Position numbers and translations under genes: made by a program. From NCBI GenBank assembly GCA_963640855.1, contig CAVIAJ010000017.1:1-34043 (forward strand): DNA of 34,043 nucleotides, in the 5' to 3' direction. The notes beneath the pieces are model-generated. The model did not search any database, was not told the DNA's origin, and saw nothing but the letters and a program-made list of their open reading frames with translations. Positions 15,994 to 24,155 of this stretch are shown piece after piece. Position 1 is the first letter of the stretch, and every line of letters begins with the position of its first letter. This DNA is from Methanarcanum sp963640855. GTDB lineage: Archaea; Thermoplasmatota; Thermoplasmata; Methanomassiliicoccales; Methanomethylophilaceae.

Positions 15994-17006
15994 TGCTCGT
16001 AGAGGATGTTATCCGGCTGATACAGTACGCCTTTGCCTTCTTCGACACGCCCCACAACGTAAGCGTTATCGAATTCTTTCGCAATGGCTTCCGCTTCGTC
16101 CGCAGGTGCGACGATATCGAATCCCATGCTCATGTTGAGGGTCTGATAGATTTCCTCTGTGCTGACATTACCGAGTTCCTGAATCTTTTTGAAAATCGGT
16201 GCAGGTTCGAGAGGATCGTCAATCACATATCTGCATGAAGGGTTCATACGCAGAATGTTCCTCAGACCTCCTCCCGTAATGTCGATGAGACCGTGTACTT
16301 CGTGTTCTCTTATGATTTTGAGAACATCTTTAACGTAAATCTCAGTGGGTGTAAGCAGTTCCTCACCCACGGTTCCCTTAAGTCCGGATACTCTGTCTTT
16401 CATTGTGTATCCTACACTCTCGAAAACCTTTCTTGCAAGAGTAAGTCCGTTGGAGTGAATACCGGAAGATTTCAGTGTAACAATCAGATCTCCTTTCTTA
16501 CAGTCCTGACCCGTAATCACTTTGTCTTTGGGTACGAAACCGAGACATGTTCCCGAAAGATCCACTCCGTTCACCATTTCGGGGAGAACCGCAATCTCTC
16601 CGCCGACAATTTCCATATTGGACATCTCGGCACCGTCGCGGAGACCTTTTCCTATCGCTTCCGTGATAACATCGTCGGGTTTGTTGATTGCAATATAATC
16701 GACAAACGACATGGGTTCCGCACCGACACAAATCGTATCGTTGACATTCATCGCGATACAGTCGATTCCGACCGTATCCCACTTGCCGAGTTCCTCGGCT
16801 ATGAGTAACTTGGTTCCCACTCCGTCCGTAGCCAACGTGAGATAGTTGTCTCCGAAATCGATGAGGCTCGCGAAGAGTCCTTTCATACGGACCATCTGAC
16901 CGATGCCTTCTCTTCTGTAGCTGAGTTCTTTGACTAATGATTCGATGGCACTCGATTTCGCGTCTATATTGACGCCCGCTTTGGCATAGGTCCAACTGTC
17001 CGCCAT
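15987..17006 (-). CDS. purM: Phosphoribosylformylglycinamidine cyclo-ligase PurM
   Basis: 339 residues. ATP-dependent enzyme that closes the imidazole ring to give AIR in purine synthesis; AIR is also the ThiC substrate. Typical blocks are YAKAGVNID (8-16), LATDGVGTKLLIA (57-69), GIDCIAMNVNDTICVGAEP (79-97), GLRDGAEMSNMEIVGGEIA (121-139) and LKSSGIHSNGLTLAR. Length matches the family. A TATA box (17037-17046) about 31 bases before the ATG indicates a nearly leaderless transcript. It is divergent from an EFR1-type gene using the same element and convergent with the DUF531-like gene. Confidence 0.96.
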   Translation of the reverse strand: MADSWTYAKAGVNIDAKSSAIESLVKELSYRREGIGQMVRMKGLFASLIDFGDNYLTLATDGVGTKLLIAEELGKWDTVGIDCIAMNVNDTICVGAEPMSFVDYIAINKPDDVITEAIGKGLRDGAEMSNMEIVGGEIAVLPEMVNGVDLSGTCLGFVPKDKVITGQDCKKGDLIVTLKSSGIHSNGLTLARKVFESVGYTMKDRVSGLKGTVGEELLTPTEIYVKDVLKIIREHEVHGLIDITGGGLRNILRMNPSCRYVIDDPLEPAPIFKKIQELGNVSTEEIYQTLNMSMGFDIVAPADEAEAIAKEFDNAYVVGRVEEGKGVLYQPDNILYEHY

Positions 17007-17036
17007 GGTATCCTTTTGAAAGGAATGTGGCCAATG

Positions 17037-17046
17037 CCTTTATAGG
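17037..17046. promoter_or_regulatory. Shared divergent TATA element between purM and the EFR1-type gene
   Basis: CCTTTATAGG reads CCTATAAAGG on the other strand, so it offers a TATA box in both directions. It is about 31 bases from the purM ATG and about 44 from the TTG of the EFR1-type gene. A strong ribosome binding site GGAGG (17075-17079) serves that TTG. Confidence 0.5.
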
Positions 17047-17089
17047 TTATGCTGTTGATGATATCCAAACCGAAGGAGGCCGATGTCCG

Positions 17090-17875
17090 TTGATAATATA
17101 CTTCTCAGCAACAGGTAATTCCAAGCACGTGGCACACAGAATCGCAGAGGAGACCGACGATTGGGCACGTTCCATAGAGGAACTGAGGACGGACAGAACC
17201 GTCGAAGCCCGTTCCGGAGGAAGATTCGGAATTGTCTGCCCCACATACTTCTACGGAATACCGACGATTATGGATGATTTTCTCAAATCCGTAAAGATGT
17301 ACATCGGAGAGAACACGTACTTCTATTACGTCGCAACCTACGGCGACAATGCGGGAATGTCTGCGGAAACGGTCGAGGACATCATGAAACAGCGCGGACT
17401 GAGAATCGATGCCAAATTCGGAGTCAGAATGCCCGATTCATGGGCTCCCGTCACGGATTACAGAGACAAAGCGAAGATTTCGGCAATCAACGCAGAGGCC
17501 GACAGAGCATTGGAAGATATCATCAGGCACATTACTGCGGGAGACAAAGGCAATTTCATCAAAAAGAAGAAATCTCCTTTCTTCGCGAAATTCACATACC
17601 GCGTATACGACAGAGCAAGAACCACAGACAAATTCACCGTATCCGACGCATGCATCGGATGTAAATTATGTGCGAAAAGATGCCCTCTGAAGATTATCAA
17701 AATGGTTGACGGCAAACCTCTGTGGGATGCGGAGCAGTGTACTCTCTGTCTCGGATGCTACCACCGCTGTCCGGTGAACGCAATCGACTACAACAAAAGC
17801 ACGGAAGGCCGCGGTCAGTATATTCATCCCGAAGATACCGACGAAACCGATAAAGCACAGACAGGCGTAAGGTGA
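17090..17875 (+). CDS. EFR1-type flavodoxin/two-[4Fe-4S] ferredoxin protein (copy 1)
   Basis: 261 residues combining an N-terminal flavodoxin-like domain and a C-terminal bacterial-type ferredoxin domain. The FMN phosphate loop is YFSATGNSKH (about 4-13) and a second flavodoxin block is CPTYFYGIP (about 49-57). The cluster motifs are CIGCKLCAKRCP (about 189-200) and CTLCLGCYHRCP (about 217-228). Such proteins are thought to move electrons between flavin and Fe-S partners; the partner here is unknown. The frame extends to ATG 17027, but that stretch runs through the promoter. TTG 17090, preceded by GGAGG, places the start just before the beta strand IIYFSATGN. It is followed after four bases by the FtsJ methyltransferase gene, forming an operon. 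A paralogue lies at 25294. Confidence 0.9.
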   Translation: MIIYFSATGNSKHVAHRIAEETDDWARSIEELRTDRTVEARSGGRFGIVCPTYFYGIPTIMDDFLKSVKMYIGENTYFYYVATYGDNAGMSAETVEDIMKQRGLRIDAKFGVRMPDSWAPVTDYRDKAKISAINAEADRALEDIIRHITAGDKGNFIKKKKSPFFAKFTYRVYDRARTTDKFTVSDACIGCKLCAKRCPLKIIKMVDGKPLWDAEQCTLCLGCYHRCPVNAIDYNKSTEGRGQYIHPEDTDETDKAQTGVR

Positions 17876-17879
17876 AATC

Positions 17880-18563
17880 ATGTCCCTGCATGAGAGATGG
17901 CTCGACGAGAGGCACCATGAGCATTATTACAAGCTCGCAAAGAAACTCGATTACCGTTCGAGAGCATCCTTCAAGATTATGCAGATAGACGACCGTTTCA
18001 ACATTTTCAAAGAAGGGGATTCCGTTGTCGATTTGGGAGCGGCACCCGGAGGATGGCTGCAGGTTGCAAAGGAACGTGTCGGAGAGACAGGAAAAGTCAT
18101 CGGCGTGGATCTGAGACCGATCAAACCCATGGAAGGTGTCACGACAATCATCGGAGACATTACGGATGACAAAACCATGCTTGAACTCCTGGAAAAATTC
18201 GGAGGAAAAGCGGACGTTGTCCTTTCGGATATGGCACCCAACATAGCGGGAGCGTACGCAACGGATCACGCAAGATCCATTCACCTGTGTATGTTTGCTG
18301 TCGATGTCTGCGACAGAATTCTGAAAAAAGACGGAAAAATGGTTATGAAAGTGTTCATGGGCGATATGTTCCCCCAGCTGAAGAAAGAGCTGGAGAAACG
18401 TTTCAGAAGTGTGAAAGTACACTCACCCGACGCATCGAGACCTACATCCTCGGAAGTTTACGTAATATCAAGAGGATTTCTGGCAAAGACCGTCGTCGAA
18501 TTAAGGCCTATAGAACCTCCCGAGAAGAAGAAGGAATTCACCAGGAAAGGAGATCTTCTGTAA
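17880..18563 (+). CDS. rlmE: FtsJ/RlmE-family RNA 2'-O-methyltransferase
   Basis: 227 residues. A SAM-dependent methyltransferase of the RrmJ class, expected to 2'-O-methylate a uridine of 23S rRNA. The SAM motif VVDLGAAPGGWLQVA is at about 49-63. The K-D-K-E catalytic set is visible: Lys in SRASFK (about 33), Asp in VLSDMAPN (about 117), Lys in VMKVFMGD (about 157) and Glu in TSSEVYVIS (about 190). The ATG follows AGGTGA. It is co-transcribed with the EFR1-type gene, whose stop lies four bases upstream. It ends two bases before the convergent lhr stop. Archaeal members may act on tRNA or rRNA, so the exact target is not certain. Confidence 0.93.
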   Translation: MSLHERWLDERHHEHYYKLAKKLDYRSRASFKIMQIDDRFNIFKEGDSVVDLGAAPGGWLQVAKERVGETGKVIGVDLRPIKPMEGVTTIIGDITDDKTMLELLEKFGGKADVVLSDMAPNIAGAYATDHARSIHLCMFAVDVCDRILKKDGKMVMKVFMGDMFPQLKKELEKRFRSVKVHSPDASRPTSSEVYVISRGFLAKTVVELRPIEPPEKKKEFTRKGDLL

Positions 18564-18565
18564 AA

Positions 18566-21304
18566 TCAATCCCAGAATCTCTTGTTCTTTGCGTAAAGAA
18601 CTTCCGCACCGAGAATATCTCTGAGAAAATCATCTTCATCGATGTGCATTGTGCGTAAAATTCTGGAAGCGGAATCGGGACCGATACCCCTTCCCGCCAA
18701 AGTCATACACGCTTTGCTTCCGTTTTCGTTGACCAAATTGGCGATCCTCACAATACGTGCGGTATCTTTTTTCTCTTCGTCCGTAAGTTCTTCCTTGGCG
18801 AAGAGTTTGATTTTCTCTCTGTCGTATTCCTTCAGAACGGCAATCATATTCCCTCCGCATTTCGGACATACGAAGCGGCTGGGAGCGTCTGCGACTCTCA
18901 CTCTCCACTGACATCTGCATCTGATACAGGATGCAAACATCAGTTCGCCCTCAAGTCTCTTTTTCAGTGCCATAAGAATCGAGTGATCCGCACGGAGAGG
19001 TTGCATCAGTTCCTTGGATCTCGTGATTCCTTCCATCCCTATCGGGGAAACTGAGGTGAGTTCCACGGAAATACGTCCGTCCGCCATCATCGACACCACT
19101 TTTTCGGTATTTTCAATATCCAAATCTTCCCACAGCACTTTGTTCAGCGCTTCGGTGTAGGCGGGAGTGTCTCTGTGCATATCGAACAGTCTTCCGAAGT
19201 TCATGAAACGGTGGTCGGCATCTTTCTCTATGATTCCGAATTTCTTCGCAACGTAAACGAATCTCCATTTCAAAAAGGTCGAATTGTCGATTGTAAGTCT
19301 GATCAATCCTTCAACCGTTCCGGGTTTGACTGATGTGACCGAACTCAGCAGTGTTTTCTTATCTACGTTTCTGGGAAGTTCTATCATTATACGGTACGGA
19401 TCCGCGGACACTCCCACACTTTCTCCGAGACGTGCCGTGAGCAGTGCTGCGTAGATCTTTCCCAATGTTTCGTTCACACGTGTACCGAAACATGCATTCA
19501 CTATGGCGAGGCGGTCTCCGATTTCAACGGTTACCGTTTTGTCTGTAGGTACGATGTGTCCTTTCTGTTCATCCAAAAACTCACGGACACGCTGTTTTGC
19601 ACCTTCATCTCCGGGATAATCGTCGAGATTTCTCAGCCTTCTTAATTTTCCGACTTCCATGGCGACTTCGAACGGGACCGGAATATCGGAACCTGCCCAG
19701 GACGGAACGGAGCCGATTTCTCCCGTTTCTTCAACCAAAATCTCTTCTTCTCTCATCTCGACGATACGCCAGGTTCTACCCTTTGCAATGAACATCGCAT
19801 AAGGTTCGGCGAAAGTAGCAACGAAACTTTCGTCCAATGTACCGATGACGGCTCTCGTTCCGATGTCCCTTATCATGTAGTTTCTCTCATCGGGAATCAT
19901 CGAGATGTTGCTGTAGAAGTAATTCATTCCTTTCTTGGAACGTTTGAACCCGTCATCGTCTTCGAACACCATTTTGATCGATTTCAGCTGTTCGAGTACG
20001 GCATCCATCTGTTTTCTTTCCAAATCTCTGAAAACATATGATTTTCTGAACACGGAATATGCTGAATCGCGCGTAACACGTCCGCTCATAGTCATCGCAA
20101 TGAGCTGATTCGCAACAACGGTGAGGGGACACGGCCTTCCTTTTTTGATTTCCAATTCTTTCGCATCGGTTTTTCTTGCCACGACCAACGCTTCGGAGAC
20201 TTCGTCGGGAGATGTTGCGATAATCTTCGCACGAATCAGTCCGCCTACGCGGTGACCCGCACGTCCCGCACGCTGAATCATTCTCGAAATCTGTCTCGGT
20301 GAGTTGTACTGAATCACCAAATCCGTACTTCCGACATCGATACCCAATTCCAGAGAAGAAGTACAGATCAATGCTCTGATTTCCCCTCTTTTGAACCTGT
20401 CTTCCATATCCGTTCTGTTCTCTTTGGAAAGAGAACCGTGATGAACGTCGATTGACAGATTTACATCCCAAAGATGGTATCTCGCAGCCATCCATTCGGC
20501 TGTTTCCCTTGTGTTTACGAAGAACAATGTGGATCTTCCTTTTTCGACAAGTTCTTTCGCTCTTACCATGACTGCGAGCATATCGGGATCGCACTGCAGT
20601 CTGTCCAAAAGAACGGAATCTTCCGACGGAGACGGACATTCCACATCGATTTCATAACTTCTGAACGTATCGTGCTTGCAGACAGTTACTTTCCTTCCGA
20701 TCCCGGAGAGGAATCCCGCAACTTCATTTACATCTCCGACGGTTGCGGACAATCCTATTCTCTGATATTCTCCCGCCAATGCGGTGAGTCTTTCCATGGC
20801 GACACTCATCTGCGCACCCCTTTCGGTGGTTGCGAGTTCGTGTATTTCGTCGACAACGAACCATTCTACGTGCTTCAGATGTTCGATCAGTCTTTTTCCC
20901 GTGAACAGTACCTGCAATGTTTCCGGAGTTGTGATCAGTATGTCGGGCGGATGTAATGATTGCCTGTTACGTTCGGCGGCGGGCGTGTCTCCGTGTCTTA
21001 CTCCTACGGAAATTTCCAATGCTTCGCCGTAATCTTCCATCCTCTTCAGCATATCGCGGTTCAACGCTCTCAGAGGTGTGACGTAGATACACCTGATTCC
21101 TCCTTTTTTACCGTCATTGTGAATGGCATTGAGAATCGGGAGTATTGCAGCCTCGGTTTTACCGATTCCTGTGGGCGCTACGAGTAAGATGTTCTCTCCT
21201 CTCGAGATTCTGGGAATGGCATCTTTCTGAGGTTCGGTGGGTTCGGTAATGCCGTGCTGCCGAAGAACTTCTGTGATATCGGGAGAAAGACCTTCGAACG
21301 GCAT
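18566..21304 (-). CDS. lhr: Lhr-type DEAD/DEAH superfamily 2 helicase
   Basis: 912 residues. Helicase motifs are in order: Q-region EPTEPQKDAIP (about 21-31), Walker A APTGIGKTEAA (about 43-53), TPLRALN, motif II DEIH (about 155), GLSATVG (about 188) and motif VI QRAGRAGH (about 345-352). A long Lhr-specific region follows. A zinc-ribbon-like Cys set CIRCRCQ...CPKCGG (about 780-806) and a helix-hairpin-like end (GRGIGPDSASRILR) close the protein. Archaeal Lhr proteins act in DNA repair and replication-coupled recombination. The initiation region is odd: the ATG follows directly on the T-run of the hdrD terminator and has no recognisable ribosome binding site. It probably uses a leaderless promoter overlapping the terminator, or read-through from hdrD. 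Confidence 0.93.
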   Translation of the reverse strand: MPFEGLSPDITEVLRQHGITEPTEPQKDAIPRISRGENILLVAPTGIGKTEAAILPILNAIHNDGKKGGIRCIYVTPLRALNRDMLKRMEDYGEALEISVGVRHGDTPAAERNRQSLHPPDILITTPETLQVLFTGKRLIEHLKHVEWFVVDEIHELATTERGAQMSVAMERLTALAGEYQRIGLSATVGDVNEVAGFLSGIGRKVTVCKHDTFRSYEIDVECPSPSEDSVLLDRLQCDPDMLAVMVRAKELVEKGRSTLFFVNTRETAEWMAARYHLWDVNLSIDVHHGSLSKENRTDMEDRFKRGEIRALICTSSLELGIDVGSTDLVIQYNSPRQISRMIQRAGRAGHRVGGLIRAKIIATSPDEVSEALVVARKTDAKELEIKKGRPCPLTVVANQLIAMTMSGRVTRDSAYSVFRKSYVFRDLERKQMDAVLEQLKSIKMVFEDDDGFKRSKKGMNYFYSNISMIPDERNYMIRDIGTRAVIGTLDESFVATFAEPYAMFIAKGRTWRIVEMREEEILVEETGEIGSVPSWAGSDIPVPFEVAMEVGKLRRLRNLDDYPGDEGAKQRVREFLDEQKGHIVPTDKTVTVEIGDRLAIVNACFGTRVNETLGKIYAALLTARLGESVGVSADPYRIMIELPRNVDKKTLLSSVTSVKPGTVEGLIRLTIDNSTFLKWRFVYVAKKFGIIEKDADHRFMNFGRLFDMHRDTPAYTEALNKVLWEDLDIENTEKVVSMMADGRISVELTSVSPIGMEGITRSKELMQPLRADHSILMALKKRLEGELMFASCIRCRCQWRVRVADAPSRFVCPKCGGNMIAVLKEYDREKIKLFAKEELTDEEKKDTARIVRIANLVNENGSKACMTLAGRGIGPDSASRILRTMHIDEDDFLRDILGAEVLYAKNKRFWD

Positions 21305-21306
21305 AT

Positions 21307-21340
21307 AAAAAAACAGAATAGACCGGGCTTAAGCCCGGTC
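21307..21340 (-). terminator. Terminator of hdrD, abutting the lhr start
   Basis: A perfect 20-base palindrome (21321-21340, arm GACCGGGCTT) begins seven bases past the hdrD stop. On the minus strand it is followed, after about seven bases, by seven T residues (21313-21307). The lhr start codon comes three bases later. Confidence 0.75.
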
Positions 21341-21347
21341 ATAGGTT

Positions 21348-23954
21348 TCATTTCTTCTTCTTTGCCTTCTTTTTCTTCATGGCACGAAGGTTTTCTTTCA
21401 CGGCGTTCTTGATGACAGTTGCCTGCTCAGCACCGTCCGTGATGTCAGCTTCGTCGAACCAGAGAACGATCCATCCTTCTTCTTCGAGTCTCTGCTGCGA
21501 ACCGAGACAGACTTTCTCTTCGCCGACTCCGACAGCGACTTTGCTCTTGACGAAAGCGAAGGGGATGTTTTCGGGACCGTAGTGCCTTCTGCATCTGAGA
21601 CCTTTGTTCCATGCCGCCCTTCTGATGATTCCTTCGGGTTTGACTTCGTATTCGCGTGCGAATTCTTCGTCGATTTCGATGTCCTCATCATCATCGTAGG
21701 CTGCCGCAGCGACTGCAGCCGCTCCGGCTACTGCACCTACGGCCGCAACATCTTCTGCGGAGATTTCATCATCAGCAGGTTCGTCCGCTGCTTCTTCATC
21801 GCTGTAAGCTGCCGCAGCGACTGCTGCGACACCGGCAACTGCACCTACGGCCGCAACATCTTCTGCGGAGATTTCATCATCTGCAGAATCTTTTGCGGGT
21901 ACTTCGGTAATACGTTCTGTTGTGTGAGATTCCTCTCTGTATTCTTTTGTATGGGATTCTTCTCTGACGTATGTTTCCGCAGGAGTTTCTTTTGCCTCAG
22001 GCTCTTCAGCTTTGACTTCTTCTGCAGGTTTCTCCTCAGCCTTGGGCTCCTCAGCGGGTGCTTCTTCGGCTTTGGGTTCTTCCGCAGGAGTTTCTCCGTC
22101 ATCACTGACTGCCGCTGCAACCGCACCGGCTGCCGCAACATCCTCTGCGGTGACTTCTTCCTCTGCAGGAACTTCGGCGGCGGGTTCTTCTGCGACATCT
22201 TCCGCGGCTTCTTCAGTCTTCGGCTCTTCAGCTTCCGCAACAGGTTCTGCTGCGATCTCTTCTGCAGGAGCTTCTGCGACAGGTTCCTCTGCTTTGACTT
22301 CCTCTGCAGGTGATTCCGCGGCTTCTTCAGTCTTCGGCTCTTCTGCGGAAACTTCCTCAGCGGATTCCTCTGCTTTGACTTCCTCTGCAGGTGCTTCCGC
22401 AACAGGTTCCTCTGCTTTCGGCTCTTCAGCTTTGACTTCTTCCGCGGGTTTCTCCTCGGCCTTGGGCTCCTCAGTGGGTGCTTCTTCGGCTTTGGGTTCT
22501 TCCGCCTTGACTTCTTCTGCAGGGGCTGCCTCGACGGGCTTCTCCTCTGCTTTCGGCTCATCCCTGGGAACTTCCGCTGCCTTCGGTTTCTCTTTGGATT
22601 CTTCTGTTTTAGGGGCATCCTGAGGGGCACCGACTGTTGCTTTCGGTTCCTCAGTTTTGGCTAAAGGGGCGGGGGCTCCCTCCTTGGGGGCCTCGGCTTT
22701 GACTTCTTCCTTAGGTGCCTCTACAGGTGCAGGAGGTGCACCGGAGGGGTAAATTACCTTGGGACCTTCGGGATCTGTGACCTGGACAAGGATTTCGGTG
22801 ATATCCATTACCTTGACTTTGGATCCGATCTTCTTGGCTCCTGCTCTGAGGTTGAGAACACAGAACGGACATGCGGTTGCGATAATCTCGGCACCGACTG
22901 CCTCTGCATCTCTGATCCTCTCTGCGGCAATGTTCACTGCGAAGTCGTTGAATGCCGATTTGTATCCTCCGCCTGCACCGCAGCACCTGGAGTTCTCTCT
23001 GTTCCTTTCCATCTCGACGAACTCGACACCCTTGATTTTCTTCAGGATGTTACGGGGCTCTTCGAAGACTTTGGAGTGTCTTCCGAGGTGGCACGGGTCG
23101 TGGTAGGTAATCTTTGCTTTGAATTCGTTGGGAAGTGCGAGTTTCCTTGTGGAAATGAGCTTGTCTACGTACTGTGTGATGTGGTAGACGTTCTGTCCGG
23201 GTTTACCGTAGTACTCGACGAAGTTGCTTGAAACTGTCTTGTAACATCCGGAGCATGACATAACCATGTCTTTCGCACCGATTCCGTCGGCTTTGGTGAC
23301 AGTCTCTTTTGCCGCTTCCAGTGTCTGGAGGTCGAGACCTGTCCTGAGAAGGGGTGAAGTACAGCAGATTTCACTCTCACCGAGGCAGTTCAGGGTAACG
23401 CCCGCTCTGTCGAGAACTTTGACGGCTGCCTTGGGGATCTGCTGCATCCTGTATGAACCGGTACATCCTGCGAAGAAGACCGCATCGGGAGGTGTAACTC
23501 TCTTGACTTCCTCGGGCCACCATGCGTCCCTCTTGGATTTGGGCTCGCCGTACGGGTTTCCGTTCTTGGCGATGCTTGCTTCGAGTTTCTTGTGGACGGG
23601 CAGGGGTGCGACACCGTACCTTGCCATCCATGTCCTGATCTTTTCCCACAGTGCGACGAGTTCGATTTTTGCGTGGCAGATTTCCTCGCAGTTTCCGCAT
23701 CCTGTACATTTGTACATTGCGTCGACGAACTCGGGGCTGAGTGTGACCTTCCTTCCGAGGAGTTTGTCCATCTTTCCCGCGCCTGCTTTGTCGAGCTGGT
23801 TGAGGTAGTAGATTTTACCTCTCGCAGTGACCGATTCCCAGGGGGTCTGTCTGTGCGCTTCGCAAACATCAATGCAGTATCCGCACATCTGACATTGGGC
23901 AAGTTCCTTCTGGATGCGGGGCATCTTGATGAGAGTGGGTCCATCATTGCTCAT
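21348..23954 (-). CDS. hdrD: Heterodisulfide reductase subunit D with long low-complexity extension and C-terminal nuclease-like domain
   Basis: 868 residues. HdrD reduces the CoM-S-S-CoB heterodisulfide in the last step of methanogenesis. Two [4Fe-4S] motifs (C21/24/27/31 and C83/86/89/93) precede two complete CCG motifs. The first is CX32CCX35CXXC (C164, C197-198, C234/C237) and the second CX35CCX36CXXC (C288, C324-325, C362/C365). These ligate the non-cubane clusters. Ordinary HdrD would end near 410. Here a 330-residue Ala/Glu/Lys/Pro-rich segment follows (EEPKAEE-like units, then three Ala-rich AEDVAAVGAVAG units). A compact domain (about 765-855) resembles Vsr/DUF559 nucleases without their catalytic acids, and the tail is KKKKAKKKK. 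ATG 23954 follows AAGGTGA; the frame extends to 24071 but lacks a matching start signal. No HdrE is nearby. By known physiology of the order, HdrD may accept electrons from an Fpo-like complex. Confidence 0.9.
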   Translation of the reverse strand: MSNDGPTLIKMPRIQKELAQCQMCGYCIDVCEAHRQTPWESVTARGKIYYLNQLDKAGAGKMDKLLGRKVTLSPEFVDAMYKCTGCGNCEEICHAKIELVALWEKIRTWMARYGVAPLPVHKKLEASIAKNGNPYGEPKSKRDAWWPEEVKRVTPPDAVFFAGCTGSYRMQQIPKAAVKVLDRAGVTLNCLGESEICCTSPLLRTGLDLQTLEAAKETVTKADGIGAKDMVMSCSGCYKTVSSNFVEYYGKPGQNVYHITQYVDKLISTRKLALPNEFKAKITYHDPCHLGRHSKVFEEPRNILKKIKGVEFVEMERNRENSRCCGAGGGYKSAFNDFAVNIAAERIRDAEAVGAEIIATACPFCVLNLRAGAKKIGSKVKVMDITEILVQVTDPEGPKVIYPSGAPPAPVEAPKEEVKAEAPKEGAPAPLAKTEEPKATVGAPQDAPKTEESKEKPKAAEVPRDEPKAEEKPVEAAPAEEVKAEEPKAEEAPTEEPKAEEKPAEEVKAEEPKAEEPVAEAPAEEVKAEESAEEVSAEEPKTEEAAESPAEEVKAEEPVAEAPAEEIAAEPVAEAEEPKTEEAAEDVAEEPAAEVPAEEEVTAEDVAAAGAVAAAVSDDGETPAEEPKAEEAPAEEPKAEEKPAEEVKAEEPEAKETPAETYVREESHTKEYREESHTTERITEVPAKDSADDEISAEDVAAVGAVAGVAAVAAAAYSDEEAADEPADDEISAEDVAAVGAVAGAAAVAAAAYDDDEDIEIDEEFAREYEVKPEGIIRRAAWNKGLRCRRHYGPENIPFAFVKSKVAVGVGEEKVCLGSQQRLEEEGWIVLWFDEADITDGAEQATVIKNAVKENLRAMKKKKAKKKK
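21697..21773 (-). repeat. 77-base coding repeat in hdrD, copy A
   Basis: Encodes a unit of the form ISAEDVAAVGAVAGAAAV followed by four Ala and an aromatic residue. It is nearly identical over 77 bases to copy B at 21805-21881; differences cluster in the Ala codons. A third, shorter protein-level copy (VTAEDVAAAGAVAAAV) lies near 22115-22165. Confidence 0.8.
21805..21881 (-). repeat. 77-base coding repeat in hdrD, copy B
   Basis: Second copy of the Ala-rich unit, 31 bases beyond copy A and in the same frame. The two are separated by an acidic linker (DEEAADEPADDE). The pattern of a hydrophobic Ala/Val/Gly segment alternating with acid is repeated exactly. Confidence 0.8.
21882..22750 (-). 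repeat. Low-complexity acidic coding region of hdrD
   Basis: A run of imperfect units built on PAEEVKAEEPKAEE in one continuous reading frame, without stops. The DNA shows many related 12-45 base direct repeats (for example the CTCAGCCTTGGGCTCCTC-type units), so it is likely to expand or contract by slippage. Confidence 0.85.
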
Positions 23955-24030
23955 TTGGATTTCACCTTCGATTGTGTTTTTGGACTTCCTACGGAGAGGT
24001 CCGACTAATGAGGCTCGGATAATTTGAGAG

Positions 24031-24036
24031 TATAAG
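24031..24036 (-). promoter_or_regulatory. TATA box of hdrD
   Basis: On the minus strand CTTATA lies about 78-83 bases before the hdrD ATG at 23954, giving a leader of about 50 bases that carries the AAGGTGA ribosome binding site. The rest of the 23955-24155 spacer separates hdrD from the divergent cysteine desulfurase operon. Confidence 0.45.
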
Positions 24037-24155
24037 TAGTTTCGTAGAAATTTCATATAGCCACACATCAAAACTTCGAATAGCGTAGAAACTCAACGGA
24101 TTTCGTTTCACCTTCGTGATATTCTTTATCTCATACTACTGATATCAGGGAGAAT

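Noticed and set aside
22012..22623. Plus-strand frames rich in Ser/Ala (SSAGAS repeats) opposite hdrD
   Set aside because: They are the complement of the EEPKAEE-type repeats of hdrD and lack any start signal.
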